DNA of 42,844 bases from UBA1443 sp964445745 (GCA_964445745.1 CAYULU010000012.1:1-42844); one strand, 5' to 3'. Counted from the stretch's first letter, positions 1-8,380 are shown. A program made the numbers and translations. Notes: generated by a model not told the origin, from the letters alone.

Positions 1-1472
1 TGCTGTTGTTGCTGCTGTTGTTGCTGCTGTTGCTGTTGTTGTTCCGAGTCATTTTTTTTCTTTTGAATAAATTCTAGATTATATTTCGCGTCCTTATCGC
101 CGGGATCAATCTCAAGGACTTTTTTGTAAGCGTCAATTGCCTTATCAAAATCACCCATCCGGTATTGTACATTTCCGTAGTTATACAGAACCTTCGTCAT
201 CAACCCGGGATCCTCGGTCTTTTCCAGGGTATTTTCGAGTTCCTGTGCTGATTGTCGGAAATCATCCGTTTTGTAGAGAACCGTCCCGATGTTGTAAAGG
301 ACTTCGGGGGCGTCAGGATTTTTGACCTGGACTTTTCGATAGGTATCCAGCGCTGACTGATAGCGTTTATTCTTGAAATCCTCGTTACCTTTCTCAACAA
401 GTCCCTCCGAGGTCACTGTGAACCCGGAAAGCAGAAGGAACGCCGCCAGACATCCCACAAGCGAAGGAAGCCGTCGCGATCGTCGACGCACAAGCATTTC
501 TGCTAACAAAAAAAACAGGGCCAGGGCCAGAAAGACCTGGTATTGTTCTTCTTTTTCCACAATCACTTTTTCAGAAAATTGCTGTTCGCCCCACCCCTTG
601 AGATGCCGTACGATCAGGTCAATTTCCTTTTCTCCTGGGGTGGCACGCATATAAATACCGCCGGTTTCTGCCGCAATTTTTTCAAGCAGCGGCTGATTTA
701 AACGGGTCAGCACCATTTGACCCCGTTGATCTTTTTTGAATCCGGATCGCTCTCCCCTCTCGTTTTTAAGCGGAATCGGCTCACCTTCCGGGTTTCCCAA
801 TCCAATGGTGTAAATTCGAACCCCTGCCTTTTTCGCTTCCTCAAGTGATTTTTCAATCTCACCCTCGTGATCTTCCCCATCCGTCAAAAGGATGATGGAT
901 TTATATTTCAGGTCTTTCTGCGGGAAAGCCAAGACCGAAAGATGAAGGGCCTGGCTTAGCGAAGTCCCCGGATCCGGTAAAAAACCGACCTGAACCGCAC
1001 TTAGAAACAACCGGAACGCCGCATGGTCGAGCGTGAGCGGACTTTGCAGAAACCCCGAGCCGGCAAACGTAATCATCCCGATCCGGTCGCCTCCGAGTTT
1101 TTCCAGAAAGGTTTTAATCATGAATTTTGCTTTTTCGAGACGATTCGGCCTGATGTCTTCGGCCAGCATGCTCAACGACGTATCTACCATGAAGATCAGA
1201 TCGACTCCCTTTCTCTGGATGCTCCGTTTTTCATCACCCCACTGGGGCTGTGCCAACGCCAAGACGAGAAAACCGACTGTGAGCGCCATGAGAAGTGATC
1301 GTGAACTCCATTCCGAGGTGCGATACCCGGGGATCAATTTTGAAGCGAGATTTTTTTCACGAATGAGCAGGTGCATCCGTTTCCGCCAGAGGCTACGGGA
1401 AAACCCAAAAAGCAGAAAAATCCCCGGAACCAGCCAGAGCAGAACCAGATTTTCGGGTTTTAGAAACTGCAT
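1..1472 (-). CDS. BatB-BatC fusion: VWA membrane protein with TPR repeats and polyQ tail (partial, C-terminus off the window)
   Basis: My own translation from an ATG at 1472 stays open for 490 codons to the left edge, so the stop is outside the window. Hydrophobic segments lie near residues 8-25 and 58-75; a von Willebrand A domain follows (about 90-290) with an intact MIDAS: D97-x-S99-x-S101, T170 and D198. Two further hydrophobic segments (about 311-328, 337-354) lead into TPR-like repeats (about 355-470, e.g. ALDTYRK and AIDAYKKVLEIDP). The visible end is a run of at least 13 glutamines. In Bacteroides-type Bat operons BatB (VWA) and BatC (TPR) are separate proteins; here they are one chain. 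The start overlaps the stop of the upstream batA (TAATG), implying translational coupling. It probably works in the membrane with BatA, DUF58 and MoxR proteins; the exact role of this family is not established. Confidence 0.85.
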   Translation of the reverse strand, partial: MQFLKPENLVLLWLVPGIFLLFGFSRSLWRKRMHLLIREKNLASKLIPGYRTSEWSSRSLLMALTVGFLVLALAQPQWGDEKRSIQRKGVDLIFMVDTSLSMLAEDIRPNRLEKAKFMIKTFLEKLGGDRIGMITFAGSGFLQSPLTLDHAAFRLFLSAVQVGFLPDPGTSLSQALHLSVLAFPQKDLKYKSIILLTDGEDHEGEIEKSLEEAKKAGVRIYTIGLGNPEGEPIPLKNERGERSGFKKDQRGQMVLTRLNQPLLEKIAAETGGIYMRATPGEKEIDLIVRHLKGWGEQQFSEKVIVEKEEQYQVFLALALFFLLAEMLVRRRSRRLPSLVGCLAAFLLLSGFTVTSEGLVEKGNEDFKNKRYQSALDTYRKVQVKNPDAPEVLYNIGTVLYKTDDFRQSAQELENTLEKTEDPGLMTKVLYNYGNVQYRMGDFDKAIDAYKKVLEIDPGDKDAKYNLEFIQKKKNDSEQQQQQQQQQQQQQ

Positions 1473-2452
1473 TATGGCACCTTAAGGAGAACCGTTTGTC
1501 GAAGCAGGATATCGATTACAAGTAACAGGAGCGCCGGCACCAGAAACATTGCAAAGAGCTCCTTGTAGCTTTTATACTCCTTCACTTTGACTTCTGATTT
1601 TTCGAGTCGGTTGATCTTTTCATAGATTTCGGAAAGAGATTGCGGATCCCGGGCGCGGAAGAAAAGCCCCCCGGTGATGTCCGCGATTCGCTTTAACGTC
1701 ATTTCGTCGATTTCAACATTGGCCTGCACATACCGTTTCCCGAAAAGAGGATCATCGATCGGGAACGGAACCAGTCCTCCCCTTCCGACAGCAATCGTAT
1801 AAATCTTGATATCGAAGGTTCGTGCCAGTTCAGCGGCGGTGATGGGATCAATGTTTCCGGCGTTGTTCGCTCCGTCCGTGATAAGGATGAGCACCTTGCT
1901 TTTGGCGTCACTGTCACGGAGGCGGTTGACCGCTGTCGCAATCCCCATGCCAATGGCAGTTCCGTCGGCGATCATGCCCACCCGGAGTTCAGACAGGAGT
2001 TCAACCAAAACCCGGTAGTCCAGGGTCAACGGACACTGAGTAAACGCTTTTTTTGCAAATACCACGAGGCCGATACGGTCATTTTCCCGGCCCTGAATAA
2101 ATTTGACAGCCTCCTGTTTGGCAACATAGATTCGATTTTCGGGCTGAAAATCTTCAGCGAGCATTGATCCCGAGAGATCGAGAGAAATCATAATGTCCAG
2201 CCCGTGAGTTTGGAATTCACGGTCACTCGATACATCGCAGGGTCTTGCCAGGGCGGTTATGAGAAGGACCAGCGCGAGGACACGCAGGTAAGGTAGCATT
2301 TGATAGAGCATCATCCGAAGCGTCCAAGGACGTTTTCCGAGACAGGAAAAAGATGAGAATGGCAGTTCGAGTTTGCCGCGGCGCTTTGCCAGAATCCAGA
2401 CGAACGGGATCAGCAGGAATAAAAGAAAAAAAGCCGGATGACGGAATATCAC
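1472..2452 (-). CDS. batA: BatA-type von Willebrand factor A domain membrane protein
   Basis: 326 aa with a GTG start that overlaps the stop of the preceding gene (GTGA). An N-terminal helix (about residues 7-22) and a second one (about 55-70) precede a VWA domain with a full MIDAS, D92-L-S94-G-S96 (DLSGSM), a DGTAIG segment supplying the Thr, and ITDGANNAG supplying the second Asp. A C-terminal hydrophobic helix (about 302-320) anchors the end. This is the architecture of BatA/YeaK-type proteins of MoxR-associated operons, typically about 330 aa. Family knowledge: VWA proteins bind divalent metal through the MIDAS and mediate protein-protein contacts with MoxR ATPases. Flanked by the BatD-like gene and the BatB-BatC fusion, all overlapping, so the products are likely made in fixed ratio. 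Symbol given by architecture. Confidence 0.88.
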   Translation of the reverse strand: MIFRHPAFFLLFLLIPFVWILAKRRGKLELPFSSFSCLGKRPWTLRMMLYQMLPYLRVLALVLLITALARPCDVSSDREFQTHGLDIMISLDLSGSMLAEDFQPENRIYVAKQEAVKFIQGRENDRIGLVVFAKKAFTQCPLTLDYRVLVELLSELRVGMIADGTAIGMGIATAVNRLRDSDAKSKVLILITDGANNAGNIDPITAAELARTFDIKIYTIAVGRGGLVPFPIDDPLFGKRYVQANVEIDEMTLKRIADITGGLFFRARDPQSLSEIYEKINRLEKSEVKVKEYKSYKELFAMFLVPALLLLVIDILLRQTVLLKVP

Positions 2453-3402
2453 TGCGGCACCTCTTCGGGAACCGGCGGCGGAGGGACGTAGGAGCGGACA
2501 ATTGCCTCCGCATCCCGGTTAATCTGAATCACTTCCGAAGCCGTGGGGATCCCCTTGGCAAATTTTGCCAGATCGGCCATTTCCAGGACGTATCGAATTT
2601 TTTCGACCATTTCAGGTGTAAAGGAAGAACGACCCGGAAGATCACGAAGGATTTCAGCGGTCGTGAATTCAACGGCCAGAATTTGATAGCGCCTCTCGAA
2701 ATAGACCTTCAGGATTTCGGAAAGCCTCAGATAGTAAATTTTGACTAACCCTTTCCTGAGAAGGTCCGATTCGAAAAGTTCAGCCAGATTCTGGAGAGCT
2801 TCCTCTTCGGGGCCAAGTCGGGGCGCCGGGGACGCTTCTGCGGAAAGGAAACGCTCTCGGAGTTTCCGGTAAGCCCAGTAGCCGAGCGCAAGGCCGGCTA
2901 GCACGAGTACGAAAATGATGATTTTGGAGTAGCGAAAAACGAACGGGACCACATCTTTCACGTCCCGAATGTCCTCTTGCGGAATATCCCCCGCGACACT
3001 CCGGACATAAAGATAAAGTTTGTTGGTCTGGACCGTCTTTTCTTCGCTCTCTCCCGCCTTACGATAACGGATGACGACTGGATCCAGGATATATTCGCCG
3101 ACTCGATAGGCTGCTAAGGTGAATTTTCGGCCCTCAAGGACGGCCTTTTTCCGCTTTTTATAAATATCCTCGCTCTTTTTGATTTCGAGAAACTCTTCAT
3201 TGGGCTCAGGAATTGAGGAAAGAAGCTTTGTGTCGGGATGGCGCTCAATCGTTACGGTGTACGTCACAAGATCTCCGACCGTCAAAAACGCTTTATCAAT
3301 CTCGGCCTTGACGTGAACAAGGTCCGATTCGGTTGCGGCGCGGGAGATAGTCGGGATCCCCAGAAGTAAAGTCAGCGTCAGGACGAAACCAAGGCGATTC
3401 AT
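2449..3402 (-). CDS. BatD-like exported/membrane protein of the MoxR operon
   Basis: 317 aa. Residues 1-23 form a clear signal peptide (positive start, leucine-rich core, cleavage plausible after SRA). A beta-rich periplasmic part follows (residues 24-155, with VGDLVTYTVTIER resembling BatD repeats), then one transmembrane helix (about 158-176) and a cytoplasmic helical tail (about 190-300) that contains LRLSEILKVYFERRY, a pattern common in the cytosolic parts of MoxR-operon proteins. The C-terminus is proline-rich (PPPPVPEEVP). The ATG overlaps the DUF58 stop (ATGA). It is probably a periplasm-facing adaptor for the VWA proteins. Function is inferred only from context and topology; a DUF4381-like assignment for the tail is possible. 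Confidence 0.75.
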   Translation of the reverse strand: MNRLGFVLTLTLLLGIPTISRAATESDLVHVKAEIDKAFLTVGDLVTYTVTIERHPDTKLLSSIPEPNEEFLEIKKSEDIYKKRKKAVLEGRKFTLAAYRVGEYILDPVVIRYRKAGESEEKTVQTNKLYLYVRSVAGDIPQEDIRDVKDVVPFVFRYSKIIIFVLVLAGLALGYWAYRKLRERFLSAEASPAPRLGPEEEALQNLAELFESDLLRKGLVKIYYLRLSEILKVYFERRYQILAVEFTTAEILRDLPGRSSFTPEMVEKIRYVLEMADLAKFAKGIPTASEVIQINRDAEAIVRSYVPPPPVPEEVPQ

Positions 3403-4271
3403 GACCGTTCCCGACTTTTGAAAAATTTAAACAGCGGTTCGACGTAGGACGCGTTGGCCGGAATGTTGATCCGGTCAATCTGCAATCGTTTGAACAGCTT
3501 GTCGAGGGCCTCTTTTTTAAGTCGTGCATTGTTTTGATAGCGCGCCTGAAACTCCCGGGAACCTGTGTCGACGAGTACGGTCTCTCCCGTCTCACGATCC
3601 TGGAGATTTAGTAGACCCACCGTAGGGATTTTTTGCTCGAGGGGATCCTGGATGTGGATCGCAATGACATCATGTTTGCGGCTCAATATTTTGAGGGCCT
3701 TTTCGTAACCCTCATCGATAAAATCGGAGATCAGGAAAATCACGGCGGTGCGTGTCAGGACCTGGTGGAGATACTCGAGGGCTCGTGACAGCCGGGTTTC
3801 CCGCTTGCGGGGCTGGTAACCCAGAATTTCACGAATCACCCGCAGGGCGTGATTGCGGCCTTTTTTAACCGGAATGAATTTTTCCACTTCATCGGTGCAG
3901 ATCAGCAGACCGGTCTTGTCATTGTTCTTGACGGCGGAGAACGCCAGGATCGCAGTGATTTCAGCGGCAATTTCGGATTTCAGTTTGTCCTGAGACCCGT
4001 AGTATTGGGATCCGGACATGTCGACCGCAAAAATAACCGTCAGCTCACGGGTTTCCACAAACTTCTTCACGAAAGCCTGGTTTGAGCGTGCTGTAACGTT
4101 CCAGTCAATGGTCCGGATGTCATCCCCGGGGACATATTCCCGAACGTCCGCAAATTCAATGCCCTGGCCCTTAAAAACGGATTCGTATTCGCCCCCAAAA
4201 AGGTCGTTAACCAGACGATTGGTATGAATTTCAATCTTGCGAATCTTCTTTAAAAGCTCAGCGGGTATCAC
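3399..4271 (-). CDS. DUF58 family (VWA-like) protein of the MoxR operon
   Basis: 290 aa from a GTG start at 4271, preceded by GAAAGG at good spacing. The N-terminal half carries the DUF58 signature: GGEYESVFKGQGIEFADVRE, then YVPGDDIRTIDWNVTAR. A VWA-like fold follows with D84-M-S86-G-S88 (VDMSGS), so the metal site seems intact, and SDFIDEG provides the later acidic residue. No membrane helix is seen, consistent with a cytosolic partner. DUF58 genes nearly always directly follow moxR, as here, although 144 bases of repeat-like DNA and a hairpin separate the two. The likely role is as a substrate-recruiting or target protein for the MoxR ATPase. Confidence 0.9.
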   Translation of the reverse strand: MIPAELLKKIRKIEIHTNRLVNDLFGGEYESVFKGQGIEFADVREYVPGDDIRTIDWNVTARSNQAFVKKFVETRELTVIFAVDMSGSQYYGSQDKLKSEIAAEITAILAFSAVKNNDKTGLLICTDEVEKFIPVKKGRNHALRVIREILGYQPRKRETRLSRALEYLHQVLTRTAVIFLISDFIDEGYEKALKILSRKHDVIAIHIQDPLEQKIPTVGLLNLQDRETGETVLVDTGSREFQARYQNNARLKKEALDKLFKRLQIDRINIPANASYVEPLFKFFKSRERS

Positions 4272-4296
4272 TTCTCAAAACCTTTCTGTTTGAGAA
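4272..4296 (-). promoter_or_regulatory. Hairpin with the Shine-Dalgarno in its loop, abutting the DUF58 start codon
   Basis: TTCTCAAA (4272-4279) and TTTGAGAA (4289-4296) are perfect 8-base complements separated by a 9-base loop. In the minus-strand mRNA the loop contains GAAAGG, the only ribosome binding site for the GTG at 4271, and the 3' arm ends directly next to that GTG. The structure is seen in the sequence; an effect on translation initiation is inference. Confidence 0.5.
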
Positions 4297-4307
4297 CACA
4301 CTTCCTT

Positions 4308-4411
4308 ATTAAATCCGAAGCTTGAATTCCGAAACCCGAAAAAAGCCCATCGCTCCCGGCCCGAATTTTTCATTTGTTTCAGATTTTGAACTTAGAATTT
4401 TGTGCTTTATG
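4308..4411. repeat. Degenerate A/T-rich intergenic repeat patch between moxR and the DUF58 gene
   Basis: The plus strand reads as loosely repeated CCGAA-type words in the left half (AATCCGAAGCTTGAATTCC, then CGAAACCCGAAAA) and, after a short GC-rich centre (about 4350-4366), as TTTGAACTTAGAATTTTG-type words in the right half. It has no open frame, and no neighbouring gene extends through it. It resembles degenerate GAATTTCGGATTT-like intergenic arrays that I remember from several environmental bacterial phyla, but that resemblance is from memory. No stable GC hairpin with a T-tract is present, so it is not an ordinary terminator. Confidence 0.45.
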
Positions 4412-4415
4412 TTGG

Positions 4416-5405
4416 CTACGGCACTTCCACCTGGTCAAAAATCTTTTTAACGATATCCTCGGAGGTCAAGTCTTCCGCTTCTGCTTCATAAGTAATCAGC
4501 ACGCGATGGCGCAGGACATCCATTCCGATTTGTTTCACGTCGTCCGGCGTAACATAACCGCGTCCCTGGAGGAACGCGTTTGCTTTGGCCGCCAGAGTAA
4601 GCATGATGCTGGCACGAGGCGATCCGCCATAAGAGATGAGCGGCTTCAGCTCCGCGAGATTGTATTGCTCCGGATTACGCGACGCAAAAACAAGGTCGAG
4701 AATGTAGTCCTTGACCTTTTCGTCGACATAGATCTGGTGCATGAGCTGTCGCAGATCCATAATTTTTTTCAGGTCGATCACCGGCTGGATCTGGATCGAT
4801 TTTCCACTTGCCATTCGTTGTAAGATTTCTTTCTCTTCTTTTTGCGTCGGATAAGTCACCACGAGTTTAAGCATAAAACGGTCAACCTGTGCTTCCGGCA
4901 ACGGGTATGTCCCCTCCTGTTCGATCGGGTTTTGAGTCGCGAGCACCAGAAACGGAACAGGAAGAAGAAACGTTTCATTACCGATGGTGACCTGGCGTTC
5001 CTGCATGGCCTCAAGGAGAGCACTTTGAACCTTGGAAGGCGCACGGTTAATTTCATCCGCCAAGACGATATTGGTGAAGATAGGCCCCTTCTTGGTCGTA
5101 AAATTGCCGTCCTTAGGGTTATAGACCAGCGTTCCGACAACGTCCGCCGGAAGCAAATCGGGCGTAAACTGAATTCTCTGAAATTGGGCCGCGATCGCCT
5201 GAGAGAGGGTTCGAACTGACAAGGTCTTCGCGAGACCGGGAACCCCCTCGATCAAAATGTGCCCATCGGCCAGGAGTGCCATCAAAAGCCGGTCGATCAG
5301 ATACTGTTGGCCGACAATGGTTTTTCCGATTTCCCGGGTGAGGTCCTTGATGATCGAGCTTGTTTCACGGATTTTACTATTAAGTTCCTGAATGGACGCA
5401 TCCAT
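4416..5405 (-). CDS. moxR: MoxR family AAA+ ATPase
   Basis: 329 aa. The AAA_3 core has Walker A GVPGLAKT (residues 54-61), Walker B IVLADE (113-118) followed by the family-typical INRAPSKVQSALLEAMQE, sensor 1 in LATQNPIEQEGTYPLPEAQ, and an arginine-finger region QVDRFML. The C-terminal lid contains SYGGSPRAS and GRGYVTPDDV, both usual for MoxR. Family knowledge: MoxR ATPases act with VWA proteins as chaperone-like machines for cofactor insertion, complex assembly or envelope stress tolerance. The start is the ATG seven bases after AAGGAG. It lies between the BatD-like gene and DUF58, within the dnaK operon. Confidence 0.95.
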   Translation of the reverse strand: MDASIQELNSKIRETSSIIKDLTREIGKTIVGQQYLIDRLLMALLADGHILIEGVPGLAKTLSVRTLSQAIAAQFQRIQFTPDLLPADVVGTLVYNPKDGNFTTKKGPIFTNIVLADEINRAPSKVQSALLEAMQERQVTIGNETFLLPVPFLVLATQNPIEQEGTYPLPEAQVDRFMLKLVVTYPTQKEEKEILQRMASGKSIQIQPVIDLKKIMDLRQLMHQIYVDEKVKDYILDLVFASRNPEQYNLAELKPLISYGGSPRASIMLTLAAKANAFLQGRGYVTPDDVKQIGMDVLRHRVLITYEAEAEDLTSEDIVKKIFDQVEVP

Positions 5406-5489
5406 TGTTCATCTCCTTGTTTTTAAAATTTAAAGTGCAGGATAAAATCTAACCGATAAGAGGGATCCATGTTGTCCCGAGCATCCTTT

Positions 5490-6362
5490 TCAGATCACTG
5501 AGTTTTCAATGATAATCTTGCCTCGCACATATTTCAAGAGCGTCTTTTGCAGGGTTTCAATCTCACGGGTCGTAAGGAGTTGTCCGTTAAATTTCAGGGA
5601 TTCTGTTTCGCGAAAAATATGGACAATCTCGTTCATTTCCTCAACTCGCAGGTCTTGGGAAGCGAGAGCTTGAATAATTTCCGATTCGGTTGTCGGCTTG
5701 TTGGGAAGATCGTAATAGGTCATGACCGTCTCCTTGACAGCACGGATCCAGTGGGCCAGGGTTTCCTGTTGAGTCTCCCCTTTGAAAGTCAAAATATGCT
5801 CTTCTGCTTTTCCGTAGACCTTCTGTTTGGGATCAGGCGGCTGAAGATTCTTTCTCAGCTTTGCCGCCCGCGAAGCTAAAAAGGCTTTTCGGCCCAGGTA
5901 AAGACAAAGAGAAACCGTTAAGATCAGCCCGCCCAAACGCAAAAGCATGGGCCAGGGAAATCGCGCACGGATCGAGATCGTTTGAGCCGGAACGGGGATC
6001 CTTTGCCAATCGGTTTCCCCCTCCCGACGATATGGGATCTGAAGAGGCCCGATACGAGCGGTCCCTTCGTCAATACCGGAAAACGTAAAAGCCAACGTTA
6101 CCGTCAACCGGGACCCCGCCGTTTCTTGCGACTGGCGTTGTTCGATGAGCTCAAGGTTTTCCAGCACGGGACTGACCGGAGCAACTTCATAACTCCCCTC
6201 CCCCGACGGCCATTCAAGGATAAGATGATAGTGGAAGGGGGTTCGGGCGGTGGATTCTTCGGGGGGTGATTGAAGACGGAAAGAAGGAGCGGCCTCGACG
6301 CCAGGGCAACAGGTCAGCACAAGAATCCAAAACGCACCTAACACTGTCACATTGCGTATCAA
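5490..6362 (-). CDS. BatD-like exported protein between dnaK and moxR (TTG start)
   Basis: The frame is open upstream into dnaK (to 6590), but that extension would overlap dnaK by 194 bases and encodes an unlikely basic stretch. A TTG at 6362 lies five bases after a perfect AAGGAG (6368-6373) and begins a convincing signal peptide (about 24 residues, hydrophobic core, cleavage near VEAA), so I place the start there: 290 aa. After the signal come a beta-rich domain (about 25-140, including VTLAFTFSGIDEGTARIGPLQIPYR), one membrane helix (about 145-165) and a helical cytoplasmic tail with HILTFKGE and a GQLLTTREIE segment. The layout matches the second BatD-like gene at 2449-3402. It starts 34 bases after the dnaK stop. 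Function unknown; probably a periplasmic partner of the MoxR/VWA machinery. Confidence 0.75.
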   Translation of the reverse strand: MIRNVTVLGAFWILVLTCCPGVEAAPSFRLQSPPEESTARTPFHYHLILEWPSGEGSYEVAPVSPVLENLELIEQRQSQETAGSRLTVTLAFTFSGIDEGTARIGPLQIPYRREGETDWQRIPVPAQTISIRARFPWPMLLRLGGLILTVSLCLYLGRKAFLASRAAKLRKNLQPPDPKQKVYGKAEEHILTFKGETQQETLAHWIRAVKETVMTYYDLPNKPTTESEIIQALASQDLRVEEMNEIVHIFRETESLKFNGQLLTTREIETLQKTLLKYVRGKIIIENSVI

Positions 6363-6367
6363 GGCCG

Positions 6368-6373
6368 CTCCTT
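6368..6373 (-). promoter_or_regulatory. Ribosome binding site fixing a TTG start
   Basis: AAGGAG on the minus strand, five bases before the TTG at 6362-6360. No comparably placed ATG or GTG is followed by the signal peptide, so this site decides the start of the BatD-like gene after dnaK. Confidence 0.7.
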
Positions 6374-6396
6374 CTTGAATGGTGAAAAAAAAGCGA

Positions 6397-8325
6397 CTAC
6401 TTGTCTTTCTTTTTGTCTTTGTCGTTTTCGTCAACAACCTCATAATCCGCATCGACAACGCCATCCTCTTTTTTCTCCGGGTCAGCTTGCGGAGCTCCCT
6501 TCCCGGCACTTGCTTTTTTCGCGGCTTCTTCATACATTTTTTGTGCAATGGTATGAGACGCGGTCGCAAGTTTTTGTGAAGCCTGCTCAATCGTTTCCTT
6601 AGAATCAGCCGTCACAGCCGCCTTGGCATCCTTGAGAGCTTCCTCAACCTTTTTCTTTTCGTCTTCGGACACCTTGTCTCCATGCTCCTTCAGAGCCTTT
6701 TCGGTTGCATAGATCAGGTTATCCAGCTGATTACGCGCTGAAATGACCTCATGCTTCTTTTTATCTTCTTCCGCATGGGACTGAGCTTCTTTGACCAGTT
6801 TTTCAACCTCGTCTTTGGCAAGACCCGAAGAGGATTCAATACGGATTTTCTGCTCTTTTCCGGTGCCAAGATCTTTCGCGGAAACGTGTACAATCCCGTT
6901 CGCATCGATGTCAAAGGTGACTTCCACCTGAGGGACTCCCCGGGGTGCCGGAGGAATGCCCTCAAGGTTAAAAAGGCCCAGGAGACGGTTATCGTTCGCC
7001 ATCTCTCGTTCCCCCTGAAGGACTTTGACCGTAACAGCAGTTTGGTTGTCCGCAGCGGTCGAAAAAATTTCAGATTTTTTTGTCGGAATGGTCGTGTTAC
7101 GCTCAATCAGCTTGGTCATCACCCCGCCCAGGGTTTCAATGCCCAGGGAAAGCGGCGTGACATCAAGAAGGAGAATATCCTTGACGTCCCCTTTCAAGAC
7201 CCCACCCTGGATTGCGGCACCCACGGCAACAACTTCATCCGGGTTGACGCCCTGGTGAGGCACTTTTTTGAAAAGCTCCTTCACTTTTTCAACGACGGCC
7301 GGCATTCGGGTCATACCGCCCACCATAATCACTTCATCAATGTCATCAGCGGTCACACCGGCATCTTTAAGCGCTCTCGTGCAAGGACCAATACTGCGTT
7401 CGATGAGATCTGCCACAAGTTGCTCAAGCTTCGCACGGCTCAGCGTCATAAGCAGATGCTTCGGGCCGGAACTATCGGCGGTAATAAAGGGTAGGTTAAT
7501 CTCAGTGCTCTGGGCAGTGGAAAGCTCGCACTTTGCCTTTTCAGAGGCTTCTTTAAGCCGCTGAATGGCCATTTTGTCTTTAGCAAGATCAATACCTTCC
7601 TGTTTTTTGAACTCGGCAATGAGCCAGTCGATAATACGCTGGTCAAAATCGTCACCGCCAAGATGAGTATCTCCGTTGGTTGATTTCACTTCAAAAACAC
7701 CTTCGCCAATTTCCAAAATGGATATATCGAATGTTCCGCCACCAAGGTCATAGACGGCGATGGTTTCATCTTTCTTTTTATCCATGCCGTAGGCCAGGGC
7801 CGCCGCCGTGGGTTCGTTAATGATGCGGAGAACCTCAAGCCCTGCAATCTGTCCCGCATCTTTCGTGGCCTGACGCTGTGAGTCATTGAAGTAAGCGGGA
7901 ACAGTGATGACCGCTTGCTTCACGGGTTCCCCAAGATACATTTCAGCATCGGCTTTGAGCTTTTGAAGAACCATGGCAGATATTTCGGGAGGTGTAAAAT
8001 CACGCTTTTCCTGGGGAATCTCAAAAATCGCCTCCCCGTGTTTTCCGGCCTTGACCTTAAACGAAACCATCTGCGTTTCGTGCCCGGTTTCTTCAAAACG
8101 GCGTCCGATAAATCGTTTGGCGCTGAAAACGGTATTTTCCGAATTGGTAATGGACTGGCGTTTTGCGGTTTGGCCCACAAGACGCTCGCCTGTCTTTGTA
8201 AACGCAACAATGGATGGGGTCGTTCGATTTCCTTCTTTATTTGAGATGACCTTCGGCTCAGCACCCTCAATAATTGCCATACAAGAGTTCGTGGTTCCGA
8301 GATCGATTCCTAATATTTTTGACAT
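6397..8325 (-). CDS. dnaK: Molecular chaperone DnaK (Hsp70)
   Basis: 642 aa, the normal length. The N-terminus has the Hsp70 signature GIDLGTTNSCMAIIEG; VYDLGGGTFDISILEIG and VIMVGGMTRMPAV supply the second and third signatures. The substrate-binding domain includes LLDVTPLSLGIETLGGVMT, and the lid ends in an acidic/lysine tail (EEVD-like, DADYEVVDEN). It binds unfolded segments in an ATP cycle with DnaJ and GrpE. Neither dnaJ, grpE nor hrcA is nearby; instead dnaK heads a run of BatD-like, moxR, DUF58 and VWA genes. The start follows AAGGAG (8331-8336). No CIRCE inverted repeat is visible upstream; a sigma54-type promoter is (8381-8396). Confidence 0.98.
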   Translation of the reverse strand: MSKILGIDLGTTNSCMAIIEGAEPKVISNKEGNRTTPSIVAFTKTGERLVGQTAKRQSITNSENTVFSAKRFIGRRFEETGHETQMVSFKVKAGKHGEAIFEIPQEKRDFTPPEISAMVLQKLKADAEMYLGEPVKQAVITVPAYFNDSQRQATKDAGQIAGLEVLRIINEPTAAALAYGMDKKKDETIAVYDLGGGTFDISILEIGEGVFEVKSTNGDTHLGGDDFDQRIIDWLIAEFKKQEGIDLAKDKMAIQRLKEASEKAKCELSTAQSTEINLPFITADSSGPKHLLMTLSRAKLEQLVADLIERSIGPCTRALKDAGVTADDIDEVIMVGGMTRMPAVVEKVKELFKKVPHQGVNPDEVVAVGAAIQGGVLKGDVKDILLLDVTPLSLGIETLGGVMTKLIERNTTIPTKKSEIFSTAADNQTAVTVKVLQGEREMANDNRLLGLFNLEGIPPAPRGVPQVEVTFDIDANGIVHVSAKDLGTGKEQKIRIESSSGLAKDEVEKLVKEAQSHAEEDKKKHEVISARNQLDNLIYATEKALKEHGDKVSEDEKKKVEEALKDAKAAVTADSKETIEQASQKLATASHTIAQKMYEEAAKKASAGKGAPQADPEKKEDGVVDADYEVVDENDKDKKKDK

Positions 8326-8380
8326 ATCTTTTCTCCTTGTTTGAGTCCGTTAGCGATCTTCTTCATCATTTTTGATAAAA

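Noticed and set aside
1..41. Microsatellite or triplet-repeat artefact at the left edge
   Set aside because: The CTG/TTG run is in frame with the VWA-TPR gene and encodes mixed CAG/CAA glutamine codons, so it reads as protein coding.
4340..4372. Rho-independent terminator between moxR and DUF58
   Set aside because: A short T-run follows GGGC on the minus strand, but only about three base pairs of stem can form.
6363..6590. N-terminal extension of the BatD-like gene into dnaK
   Set aside because: It overlaps dnaK by 194 bases and encodes a basic low-complexity stretch; the TTG at 6362 has AAGGAG and begins the signal peptide.
6751..7494. 247-codon plus-strand open frame opposite dnaK
   Set aside because: Antisense frames inside dnaK are a common artefact of its codon bias; no motif or ribosome site supports it.
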